From Pseudooceanicola nanhaiensis (GTDB lineage: Bacteria; Pseudomonadota; Alphaproteobacteria; Rhodobacterales; Rhodobacteraceae), in NCBI RefSeq assembly GCF_020171315.1, contig NZ_JAIUZP010000021.1, positions 1-43,818 of the forward strand: DNA of 43,818 nucleotides. The letters run 5' to 3'. The notes below the pieces were generated by a model. The model saw only the letters and a program-made list of their open reading frames with translations. It made no database searches and was not told the DNA's origin. Position numbers and translations under genes: made by a program. This document shows positions 8,779 to 15,154 of this stretch, piece by piece; position 1 is the stretch's first letter; each line of letters opens with the position of its first letter.

Positions 8779-9597
8779 ATGACGACGACGAACGACAAGA
8801 AACAGAGTAGCACTCGATTCCTCAAGCGGAAGATTGTGGATTCAGACACCCATGAACTGATCGGTCGCATCTACGACCTCGGCATAGTGGAGATGAACTT
8901 CGACGATTATGACACACTGGCCTCCTACCCGGACTGCAAGTACGTCTTCCACTGCGGCGCGAGCATGCGGAGCCTCGTGCGGCGCGTTGAATCACTCAAC
9001 CATGTAGGGGGCTTGCTCTGGGTTGATCCCAAAACATGGGTAGCGAACACGCAGGTCACCGACCGGTATACATGGTTGAACGTTGCCTCCGACGTTCTTC
9101 TGATGCGGCTTATATCAGTGCACGACTGCTCGCTTCACCTCGTGAATGATATCTATGAATATGGGCTGGCACCTCGTCAGTGCACAATGAGAGGTCTTCA
9201 GAGGAAGGGCTTACCTGACGCGCTGTACGGCATGCTGGCTTCGCAACGCGAGGATCATGAAGATCTTCGTCATGAGCGCAACTCCAGAGTGCATCAAGGA
9301 TGGGAACGCGAGCACAGTTCGTGCGATCAGTCGTTCAGGATGGCGGCATGGTTTGAACACCTTGGTCAGCCGATGAAGGGAACGGATAGTCTAGGCAAGC
9401 AAGTCAACCTGAACCGCTATATGAAAGAGGCGCTTGTGGAACTACAGCGCGACCACAACGCGGCGCTGCGCAAGCTTTCCAAACGCTTGAATGAGATTTA
9501 CGACTTCTTACAGCCGGAGTTTGAGGCGCGGTTCCACGCGAAATTCAATGATCCGGTAAATGGGTTTGGATACAAGCAGCGCTTAGCTGGCAAGTGA
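8779..9597 (+). CDS. HEPN-domain protein (Cthe_2314-like), probable RNase
   Basis: The protein has 272 residues from the ATG at 8779. A GTG 30 bases upstream is also in frame but lacks a Shine-Dalgarno, whereas GGAGCG lies at 8761-8766. The key motif is R167-NSRV-H172 (in LRHERNSRVHQG), an Rx4H with a polar Asn after Arg, which matches the metal-independent active site of HEPN ribonucleases. The surrounding helices resemble the Cthe_2314-type HEPN group. HEPN proteins commonly act as RNA-cleaving toxins or effectors in toxin-antitoxin and abortive-infection systems. There is no obvious MNT antitoxin gene beside it; the divergent ParB-like gene and the putative RNA locus just downstream are the candidate partners. 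Confidence 0.7.
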   Translation: MTTTNDKKQSSTRFLKRKIVDSDTHELIGRIYDLGIVEMNFDDYDTLASYPDCKYVFHCGASMRSLVRRVESLNHVGGLLWVDPKTWVANTQVTDRYTWLNVASDVLLMRLISVHDCSLHLVNDIYEYGLAPRQCTMRGLQRKGLPDALYGMLASQREDHEDLRHERNSRVHQGWEREHSSCDQSFRMAAWFEHLGQPMKGTDSLGKQVNLNRYMKEALVELQRDHNAALRKLSKRLNEIYDFLQPEFEARFHAKFNDPVNGFGYKQRLAGK

Positions 9598-9609
9598 AGA
9601 TGTAATTGC

Positions 9610-10050
9610 GCATGGCTCGGTGTCGGTGGAGAGGCAAGTCTCCAAGTCTGACGAGCTGGGCATCCAGGGGGCGGCGATAGGCCCCCGGATCGTGATTCAC
9701 CTTTGACAAGGTGACGGCATCCAATCCGCGCAGGGTTGGTCAGGATTTCAAACGGGCAAGAACGCCCTTTGATCGATGGGTGCAGGGGAGAGCGAAGTCT
9801 CCATGCGAGGGATTGAACGGCGATACGTTCTGTTGGCTGGTTGATGGGTTAAATGCCCTGAGACAAGCCAAAGGCCGGAGGGATGCAACGGGGACGCGCA
9901 GCGGGTTCCCTTGCCAAGATGCGGTGTACTACACCGCACATCTTGCGTTCGTCGCTAAGTCGGGGTTCGGGAGAAGATTGGCAATTTGGTCATTGGGTCA
10001 GCCGAGGGGCACACCATGTCATTGATTGCCTGAGGCTCGGTTCGGTTTAT
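9610..10050 (+). ncRNA. Candidate large structured RNA locus (no recognisable gene)
   Basis: There is no convincing coding sequence between the HEPN stop and the next operon. Instead there is a chain of hairpins. GGAGA/TCTCC lies at 9628-9643, and ATCC-a-GGGGGC pairs with GCCCCCGGAT at 9662-9690. TCACCTT-tgac-AAGGTGA is at 9697-9714, CCAATC/GGTTGG at 9721-9739, and GGGC/GCCC at 9754-9767. A second GGAGA/TCTCC lies at 9787-9802, then GAACG/CGTTC at 9815-9830, and CAAGAT+GCGGTGT pairs with its complement at 9915-9945. Two features repeat: GGAGAGnnAAGTCTCCA occurs twice, and GGCGATA sits in a hairpin loop twice. Strand is assumed plus. The class is unknown; an OMEGA/HEARO-type RNA is one possibility among several. 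Confidence 0.4.
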
Positions 10051-10053
10051 ACG

Positions 10054-10245
10054 TCATGGTTTTCCGTTAGCCCAGATGTGACGGTAGCCTTCGGCCTGCT
10101 CTGCGAGGGTTCTTTCCATGAAAGCTACGTTGTGCGGGTCGAGTAAGGGCTGTTCCCCGTCCAGGCGGCACAGGCTGTCATAGAGATGGGCTGCCTCCCC
10201 TGCCATCATCTCCAGCTGTGACGTGATCCGTGCCGGGCTGTTCAT
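10054..10245 (-). CDS. Small uncharacterised protein, last gene of the DsbA-like operon
   Basis: The product is 63 residues, mostly helical and acidic, with no recognised family. It is called as a gene because its ATG overlaps the preceding stop by 4 bp (ATGA), as do most joints in this minus-strand operon. It also has coding-like composition. It is the 3'-most gene of the run that begins with the DsbA-like protein at 11821, and no clear terminator follows it before the structured region at 9610-10050. The role is unknown; the setting suggests an element-maintenance or transfer accessory protein. Confidence 0.55.
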   Translation of the reverse strand: MNSPARITSQLEMMAGEAAHLYDSLCRLDGEQPLLDPHNVAFMERTLAEQAEGYRHIWANGKP

Positions 10246-10466
10246 TCGCTCTGCTCTCGGCTCTCAGGTATCGGGAACCTGTGCTTCCGGCTGGCGGCGA
10301 GGTTGTCCTCGATCACGCCCTTCACATGATTGCTGTCAGTCATGCCCTTGTACCTCACCTCGCACATGCGCCAGATGAAGGCCGCATCCCGCGCCAGCCC
10401 CCGGAACGGCAGAATGCGGCGGCGTTTTTGTGCGGCCTCCCAGTGGATATCGGCCTTGCCGCTCAT
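10242..10466 (-). CDS. Small uncharacterised protein in the coupled operon
   Basis: The product is 74 residues and basic near the N-terminus (KRRR), with a conserved-looking WEAAQKRRRILPFRGLARDA segment. No family is recognised. Start and stop each overlap a neighbouring gene by 4 bp, so it is translated as part of the six-gene unit at 10054-11821. The basic stretch could bind nucleic acid or membrane lipid, but nothing else supports either. Confidence 0.6.
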   Translation of the reverse strand: MSGKADIHWEAAQKRRRILPFRGLARDAAFIWRMCEVRYKGMTDSNHVKGVIEDNLAASRKHRFPIPESREQSE

Positions 10467-10663
10467 CCGAACAGCCTCTTCATATCCCGGTCAATCTGTT
10501 CGGCAATCTCCTGGGGCGGCAGACGCTGTTCAAGAGACCGGCGGACGGCGGGCGACAGCGTGTCCTTCTTCGCCTCGAACAGCCTGACGGTTTCGGCCAA
10601 GGGGCGTGGCGGCTGTTCCAGCCACCACGCATGAGAGTATTTCGGGGGAAATTCGGCCTTCAT
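10463..10663 (-). CDS. Small uncharacterised protein (start revised to the ATGA overlap)
   Basis: The product is 66 residues starting MKAEFPPKYSHAWW, helical and charged, with no recognised family. The open frame extends to an ATG at 10693. The ATG at 10663 is preferred because it overlaps the upstream gene's TGA (10660-10662) in an ATGA junction, the same arrangement used at other joints of this operon, whereas the longer version would overlap by 34 bp. It sits between two other small genes of unknown role. Confidence 0.55.
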   Translation of the reverse strand: MKAEFPPKYSHAWWLEQPPRPLAETVRLFEAKKDTLSPAVRRSLEQRLPPQEIAEQIDRDMKRLFG

Positions 10664-10881
10664 CGTTTTCTGTGCTGTCTGCCAATCGCCCACTTCTTCT
10701 CATAGGCCCGGCGCAGCGCGCCCAGGAACCTGTTGTGGGCGGCATGAACGTGCGTCCAGTCTTCGCCCGTGAAAACGGACTGGTCGATGATGTCTGTGCC
10801 GATGGCGTTCAGGTGGGCGAGATAGGCCATGTCGGTGATTTCGTCCTTCAGATCGAAGGTGCCTGTATGCCTGACCTGCAA
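10660..10881 (-). CDS. Small uncharacterised protein with a TTG start
   Basis: The product is 73 residues with a helical, coding-like sequence (FDLKDEITDMAYLAHLNAIG, then a His-rich FTGEDWTHVHAAHNRF). The frame has no ATG or GTG between the preceding gene's stop and this sequence. TTG at 10879-10881 is preceded by GGGAGG with a five-base spacer, which makes it a convincing start. The preceding stop is at 10884-10886, so the genes are separated by only 2 bases. No family is recognised. The conserved-looking segment was initially hidden inside a longer frame antisense-like at its 5' part. Confidence 0.5.
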   Translation of the reverse strand: MQVRHTGTFDLKDEITDMAYLAHLNAIGTDIIDQSVFTGEDWTHVHAAHNRFLGALRRAYEKKWAIGRQHRKR

Positions 10882-10883
10882 AT

Positions 10884-11093
10884 TTACCTCCCGCGCGTCC
10901 TGTCCCTGAGTGCGCCAAAGATAACCGCAATAACGCCTCCGATCACGCCGACCACGATCACGACAGCCGCAAAGACACCCGCAACGGCAGCGCTGCCCGT
11001 AATCAGGTAGAGTGCCACAAACGTCACCAAAGCGGGAATCCCCAGAAGCCCGAGGTACTTCTGCCAAGATGGGCGTCCGCTCGGGGTGCTCAT
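10884..11093 (-). CDS. Small membrane protein with two helices
   Basis: The product is 69 residues: a short polar N-terminus followed by two closely spaced hydrophobic segments (about 14-32 and 36-60) and an Arg-rich C-terminal tail. No enzyme signature is present. Its start overlaps the DsbA-like gene's stop by 4 bp. Small inner-membrane proteins beside periplasmic thiol proteins are common in type IV secretion loci, but this assignment is only contextual. Confidence 0.6.
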   Translation of the reverse strand: MSTPSGRPSWQKYLGLLGIPALVTFVALYLITGSAAVAGVFAAVVIVVGVIGGVIAVIFGALRDRTRGR

Positions 11094-11821
11094 TGGTCGC
11101 CTCCGGGGAACATACTGGAAATGTGAAGTTCAAGGACATTGCGGATGCGGTTCAGATCGCCGCTGGCCAGTGCCTCATCCAGCCAACGGCCATCCAGTAT
11201 CAGCATCGGCGCACTGACACGGCTCCGTTCCTCTCCTGCCGTCTGATCCAGAAGGACGACATTACGGGCGAAGATGTCGCGCGCGCGTTCCGCATCACAA
11301 GCTGGCTGGTCGGGATCGGTATAGACGCCGCGCTCCTGCAACAGACTGAGGAACGAGAAGTTGCGGGCGTTGGTGATTGCGGGCCATGTCGTCTCACGCC
11401 CCTGAAAGCGGCGGGTGCTGGCCATGGCATAGGAGATGAACACGTCTAGCGCGGCGTCAAAGCCTTCCTCCCCGCCTGTGGTGTAGGTGCATTGCAGCCA
11501 GCGCGCCATCCAGTCGCTGCGTTCCTGTGCGAGTTGGTCATTGCCGCTGCGATGGTAATATTGCGGGACCTGCCGATAGACGATCCGCAGGCGTCCCTGA
11601 TCGATGTACTGCTCGTAGATATCCTGCACCGTGCTGTGCAGGACGATGCAGCCCGGACAGCCCGGCGAGAAATACACGATCAGTTCGTGTGTCGCGTTCT
11701 CCTGCCCGACGATGATATCCACGCTCGCATCAACCTGGTGGCCGGGGTTCAACTCGGCTGCGGCAGGCAGCCCAAAAGCCAGAAAAGCGGCTGTGACAGG
11801 GACGCTCAGGCGGTTCAGCAT
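11090..11821 (-). CDS. DsbA-like periplasmic thiol:disulfide protein
   Basis: The protein has 243 residues. An N-terminal signal peptide (about residues 1-22, ending PAAA) is followed by a thioredoxin-fold region. The redox motif C55-P-G-C58 sits in VYFSPGCPGCIVLH after a beta strand. The C-terminal part contains the VSAPMLILDG segment, matching the cis-Pro strand of thioredoxin folds. It is expected to oxidise or isomerise disulfides in the periplasm, probably in transfer-apparatus proteins. It is the first gene of a coupled operon. A GAGGAGAAGG Shine-Dalgarno lies just upstream, and a hairpin-forming palindrome at 11835-11854 precedes that. CPGC is not the common DsbA CPHC, so the preferred reaction is uncertain. 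Confidence 0.8.
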   Translation of the reverse strand: MLNRLSVPVTAAFLAFGLPAAAELNPGHQVDASVDIIVGQENATHELIVYFSPGCPGCIVLHSTVQDIYEQYIDQGRLRIVYRQVPQYYHRSGNDQLAQERSDWMARWLQCTYTTGGEEGFDAALDVFISYAMASTRRFQGRETTWPAITNARNFSFLSLLQERGVYTDPDQPACDAERARDIFARNVVLLDQTAGEERSRVSAPMLILDGRWLDEALASGDLNRIRNVLELHISSMFPGGDQ

Positions 11822-11833
11822 CGGACCTTCTCC

Positions 11834-11976
11834 TCAACTTCTACTCAGAAGTTGGGGTATTCGCCGTAGGTCAGGACGAGCGCCGTATTCAGGGGGAAGA
11901 GACCGTAGGAATGCCGTCCTAAAGGCTTGACCGAGCGTTACATACTCCCGTATGTCAAGTTTTGAGTAGAAGTTGA
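11834..11976. repeat. 14-bp perfect inverted repeat between divergent genes
   Basis: TCAACTTCTACTCA at 11834-11847 is repeated exactly in inverse orientation at 11963-11976. The left copy is itself part of a palindrome, CAACTTCT-actc-AGAAGTTG (11835-11854). The right copy is half of an imperfect version of the same palindrome (11957-11975). The pair brackets the 187-bp region between the DsbA-like operon and the tyrosine recombinase gene. They could be operators for a shared regulator or recombination sites for the adjacent recombinase. Confidence 0.6.
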
Positions 11977-12008
11977 CATCGGCTGATCTGTAGCGCTTTG
12001 TCGGTGCT

Positions 12009-12635
12009 ATGCCGTTGAAGAGACTCCGAAATTCCAATCACCCGAAGGCTGGCTCCACGACCAAGGTGGAGCCGATCCGTGATCTTTCGGCGATTGCGGC
12101 GATCAAGAAGAATTTATCGGCGCGTCCGCGTGACCTGTGCCTGTTCACCCTCGGCATCAACACCGCCTACCGCGCAAATGAACTGCTCTCGATCCGGGTC
12201 GGACAGGTGGCGCATTTGAGCGGAGGCGATACCCTCGATCTCATGCAGTCGAAAAATCAGCGGCATAGGATGATTACGCTGAACGGGACGGCAGCGAACG
12301 CCATCCAGGACTGGTTGAAGTTGCATCCGGGTCCCGAAGATGCTGCGCCGGTCTTCCCGTCACAGCGAACACGAAAGGCGCTGACAGTCTCGCCGTTCAT
12401 CAACATGGTGAAAAGCTGGTGCCGCGAGGCGGACCTAAAGGGCAACTACGGCAGCCATACGCTGCGCAAGACATGGGGGTATCACCAGTTGCGCGGTAAC
12501 ACGAAAACCCCGCCGCATCTCGTCCTGCCGCTGCTCATGGAAGCCTATGGCCATGCGAGGCAGCAGCAAACGCTTGAATATCTGTGCATCCAGTCCGACG
12601 AGGTCGCCAGACTGTTTATGCAGGTGGAGTTGTAG
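12009..12635 (+). CDS. Tyrosine recombinase, catalytic domain only
   Basis: The protein is 208 residues, about half the usual integrase length. The C-terminal catalytic domain residues are in order: Arg in AYRANELLSIRV, HTLRKTWGYH (H-x-x-R), and YGHARQQQTLEYL (second His and the nucleophile Tyr). The N-terminal SAM-like core-binding domain is absent, so it may act as a resolvase/inversion-type recombinase, bind DNA with a partner, or be an element remnant. It is divergent from the DsbA-like operon, with the inverted repeats at 11834-11976 between them. Its 3' end overlaps the convergent hydrolase-like gene by 201 bp. The start ATG at 12009 lacks a clear Shine-Dalgarno. Confidence 0.8.
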   Translation: MPLKRLRNSNHPKAGSTTKVEPIRDLSAIAAIKKNLSARPRDLCLFTLGINTAYRANELLSIRVGQVAHLSGGDTLDLMQSKNQRHRMITLNGTAANAIQDWLKLHPGPEDAAPVFPSQRTRKALTVSPFINMVKSWCREADLKGNYGSHTLRKTWGYHQLRGNTKTPPHLVLPLLMEAYGHARQQQTLEYLCIQSDEVARLFMQVEL

Positions 12636-13262
12636 ATAGCCCTCTGGCAAGCGCTTCTGAACAGCATTGCGGACAGCGTTGGCAAATCTCTCCATATGCT
12701 CAAGATCACCCTTCAACTGGTCTCGCATACCCGGCGGCAATTCCAATTGAGCGCCCTTTTTGGTCTTTCCCCTGTTGCAGACGTTCTGAGGCTCTTGGGC
12801 TGGGAACGCATGTCCATCAACCTTAGTCTCGAAACCAGCCGCGTTAAGCTCCGATGCAAGAAGGCCCATGAACGTCTGATCGAGACCGCCGATCCAGATC
12901 GAAGTTTTGTCTCCCCAGTCCTGACGACCATGGATTCCAAGTGCTATGTCACATTGCTCCAAAGCTTTCAGGGCACGTGGCTCGTCAAAATGATGAGATG
13001 TGATGTGCAGGTCACCATTACCGTTTGGCCGTGTACCTTCGAAGAGATAGCAAGAATAAATTTCTCCAGCGATTGCACGTGACAGCTCGGTTGTTCCACG
13101 CTCGGTCTTCCCAGCGTGCGGAGCAATAACTAGAAGGCGGGGGTCGGAACCTTCTGAAACCGATACGGAGAAATCCTTACCCTCACGCATGTCTTCGCAA
13201 AGGTGTTTAAAATTTCTGTACTTGTCCGCCAATTTCTTCTCCGGAAGAGATGGTGTGTTCAT
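12435..13262 (-). CDS. Poly-gamma-glutamate hydrolase-like protein (PF05908), 3' end altered
   Basis: The protein has 275 residues. Residues 40-210 match the zinc-dependent gamma-PGA hydrolase family known from phage PghP and Bacillus YjqB. They include the APHAGKTERGTTEL block (H49), LHITSHHFDEPRA (H86, H90, H91), DIALGIHG (H111), and NVCNRG...GAQLELPPGMR. Family members end at about this length. Here the last 66 codons run antisense to the tyrosine recombinase and look non-native, so the original stop has probably been lost at or near 12635. The family cleaves gamma-linked glutamate polymers; the substrate in this setting is unknown. The gene is the third of a coupled operon: its ATG overlaps the ankyrin gene stop by 4 bp. 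Confidence 0.75.
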   Translation of the reverse strand: MNTPSLPEKKLADKYRNFKHLCEDMREGKDFSVSVSEGSDPRLLVIAPHAGKTERGTTELSRAIAGEIYSCYLFEGTRPNGNGDLHITSHHFDEPRALKALEQCDIALGIHGRQDWGDKTSIWIGGLDQTFMGLLASELNAAGFETKVDGHAFPAQEPQNVCNRGKTKKGAQLELPPGMRDQLKGDLEHMERFANAVRNAVQKRLPEGYLQLHLHKQSGDLVGLDAQIFKRLLLPRMAIGFHEQRQDEMRRGFRVTAQLVIPPCLAQRMAAVVAL

Positions 13263-13654
13263 CCTAAATGGAATTCGCTCGGCTCGTTATCTGTATAATC
13301 GAGATAGCGGTCGTCCGGTGCGAATAAATCGGCGTACATGGCATCGGTCAGGATTTTGTGGCCCGTTCCATTGTTGTAAGCGGATGCATGGTCTGCGGCG
13401 ACGCGCAGGTTGGCATCGCGGATTTGCGGATTGAAGGTCTCGTGCCCTGCTGCCACCCCGAGGAAGTCATTGCTGCTTCTGGCAGCGGCTATGTGAACCG
13501 GAGTCATCATCAAGCGCTCCGGGTCCTGAGTAGACAGGGATTGTCCGTCTTCTAGGGCAGCAAGAAGCTCGGCCACGTCGTTATTCTGTGCGGCACGAAA
13601 GATATCAGGTGGTGTCTGTTGCGGGTCTATAAATTCACTCAAAGCATTACTCAT
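13259..13654 (-). CDS. Ankyrin-repeat protein
   Basis: The protein has 131 residues. About two to three ankyrin-like repeats are visible: TPPDIFRAAQNNDVAELLAA at residues 14-33, TPVHIAAARSSNDFL further on, then a degenerate unit (LRVAADHASAYNN). Ankyrin repeats mediate protein binding. Its start shares one base with the stop of the upstream 348-residue gene (TAATG), and its stop overlaps the hydrolase-like gene's start. A binding or inhibitor role toward the downstream enzyme is plausible but unproven. No signal peptide is seen. Confidence 0.7.
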   Translation of the reverse strand: MSNALSEFIDPQQTPPDIFRAAQNNDVAELLAALEDGQSLSTQDPERLMMTPVHIAAARSSNDFLGVAAGHETFNPQIRDANLRVAADHASAYNNGTGHKILTDAMYADLFAPDDRYLDYTDNEPSEFHLG

Positions 13655-14700
13655 TAAAGCAAGTATCCTCTATAGCAATATTTGAAATATTTTTCAATAA
13701 ATTCAGTATGTTTCTGGATGTTGTTGAATTTCAGAAGGTCGGTAGGCGAGCCTTTTTCCTGATAATAACGTGGGTCGCGGCTGATCGTCAGGCCGAACGG
13801 CGAGAACAGTAAATTCGGCTCGACGGCTTCCATGCTGACGAGGATCAATTCTTTTGAGAGCATGTTGGTGAAGCCGAATTTTACCTTCGCCACGACATAG
13901 CCGTACATGAAGCTGCCCCGCCATTCCGGTCGGAACAGTAACAGCAAGCATTCATAGTCCTTCCCTGCCTTCAGACCCTTGCCAAGCTCAAACGTCTCGA
14001 ACTCATCGGGCTTTGTGAAATCTGGCAAGGGTATGAGGAAGCCGTCATAGAACAGGCCCGAGCGCCAGAAATCTGACGGGTTTTCCTTTTCAATGGCAAA
14101 CGGGCAATAGACGAACGTGACCTTGATCATCGAACCCGTCACATCGTCCAGACGGATAGCGATATGCTTGAACTGTGACTTTTCCAGTTCCGGCGTGAGA
14201 AGGAATTTTCCGATCTCTTTCCGTAGCATCTCCACTTCTTGCATGTCGATGCTGCGGTTCTGGTACATCTCGCTGAGGCCGTGGGAAAGTCGCTCGAAGT
14301 GCTTGGCGCGCAAGTTATCACTGACGACGCTATGGGTCTGCGGCCTGTCAAGCTGGCGCACGAACCTGTCCACGAAAGCGAATGGTTTGTCAGGAATGTT
14401 GCCGTGGCGCTCCCAGTCCTGGAGGTGGTCTTTGCTTAGCCGCTCATCGCGCGCGGCCAGAACCCGTCCTGATGCGCCGTCGAAGTCCTGCATGATCGCG
14501 TCCCGCGTGGCCTGCCAGCCATATTTCTTCCTTTTCAGCCGTTGCTTTTCTGCCTCCTGAAAGGCGACAAGAACCTCAAAGCAAAAGCCCTTCCATTCCT
14601 TCGGATAGGAAATTACTGGCGGCTGTACCGCTTTTTCCCGTGTGCGTTTGTGGTGACTCTCCACAAACGCCCGGAAATCTATGGGGTCTTCTTGGCTCAT
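13654..14700 (-). CDS. Uncharacterised 348-residue protein, first gene of ankyrin operon
   Basis: The start is set at the ATG at 14700 (MSQEDPIDF), preceded by a CGAGGGT Shine-Dalgarno-like stretch; the frame is open for 47 more codons upstream. No family is recognised. The first half is helical and highly charged (QEAEKQRLKRKKYGW), and the second half is beta-rich and aromatic. There is no signal peptide or membrane segment. It is divergent from the membrane protein gene at 14750, with only 49 bp between, so promoters must overlap there. It heads a tight three-gene operon with an ankyrin protein and a gamma-PGA-hydrolase-like protein. Confidence 0.65.
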   Translation of the reverse strand: MSQEDPIDFRAFVESHHKRTREKAVQPPVISYPKEWKGFCFEVLVAFQEAEKQRLKRKKYGWQATRDAIMQDFDGASGRVLAARDERLSKDHLQDWERHGNIPDKPFAFVDRFVRQLDRPQTHSVVSDNLRAKHFERLSHGLSEMYQNRSIDMQEVEMLRKEIGKFLLTPELEKSQFKHIAIRLDDVTGSMIKVTFVYCPFAIEKENPSDFWRSGLFYDGFLIPLPDFTKPDEFETFELGKGLKAGKDYECLLLLFRPEWRGSFMYGYVVAKVKFGFTNMLSKELILVSMEAVEPNLLFSPFGLTISRDPRYYQEKGSPTDLLKFNNIQKHTEFIEKYFKYCYRGYLL

Positions 14701-14749
14701 ACCCTCGAGCGTATGCCGCGCGTGGGGCCACGACCAAGAGGATAGCATC

Positions 14750-15154
14750 ATGAGCGGACAAGGACATATCGGATCGCCGTTTGTCAGGTCACTGCGCGGC
14801 CTGTCATTTTTCGCGGGCATTGCTGCCGCCTTCACCTTCATGCCGAAGCTCTATGAGCGCGTGGCACCGTCTGTCTGGCGATACACGCTGGAACATTACC
14901 AGGGCATGGACACGCAGCTTGTGCTGCTTGGTCTGAAGGGGATGCTGGCGCTGGTCATCTATTTCACGGTCAGCGCTGCGATCAATGCTGCCCTGTCCGC
15001 CTACGGCCTGCATCTGGCCCTGAAGGTGATGCAGCGCGACAGCGAGGTCATCGAAGACCCTTCGAGCTTGCGCCGTCAACGCAAATCCCGCCGCAAGATG
15101 TTCATGCTCGGTGTGATCGTCGTTGTCGGCCTGATCCAGTGGGGGCTGTCATGA
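14750..15154 (+). CDS. Small inner-membrane protein upstream of the coupling protein
   Basis: The protein has 134 residues from the ATG at 14750, with an AAGAGGA Shine-Dalgarno. The frame is open upstream, but no start there has support. Hydrophobic segments lie at about residues 20-35 (weak), 65-97 (strong and long) and 115-134. A basic stretch (RRQRKSRRK, about 107-115) before the last helix suggests cytoplasmic orientation of that loop. Its stop overlaps the TraG-like gene's ATG by 4 bp. Because that protein has no membrane helices of its own, this one is a likely separate anchor subunit; this is inference. Confidence 0.7.
   Translation: MSGQGHIGSPFVRSLRGLSFFAGIAAAFTFMPKLYERVAPSVWRYTLEHYQGMDTQLVLLGLKGMLALVIYFTVSAAINAALSAYGLHLALKVMQRDSEVIEDPSSLRRQRKSRRKMFMLGVIVVVGLIQWGLS

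Noticed and set aside
9711..10025. 104-codon plus-strand frame in the hairpin-rich region
   Set aside because: Composition is not protein-like, it has no Shine-Dalgarno, and the hairpins cross its codons. A structured RNA fits better.
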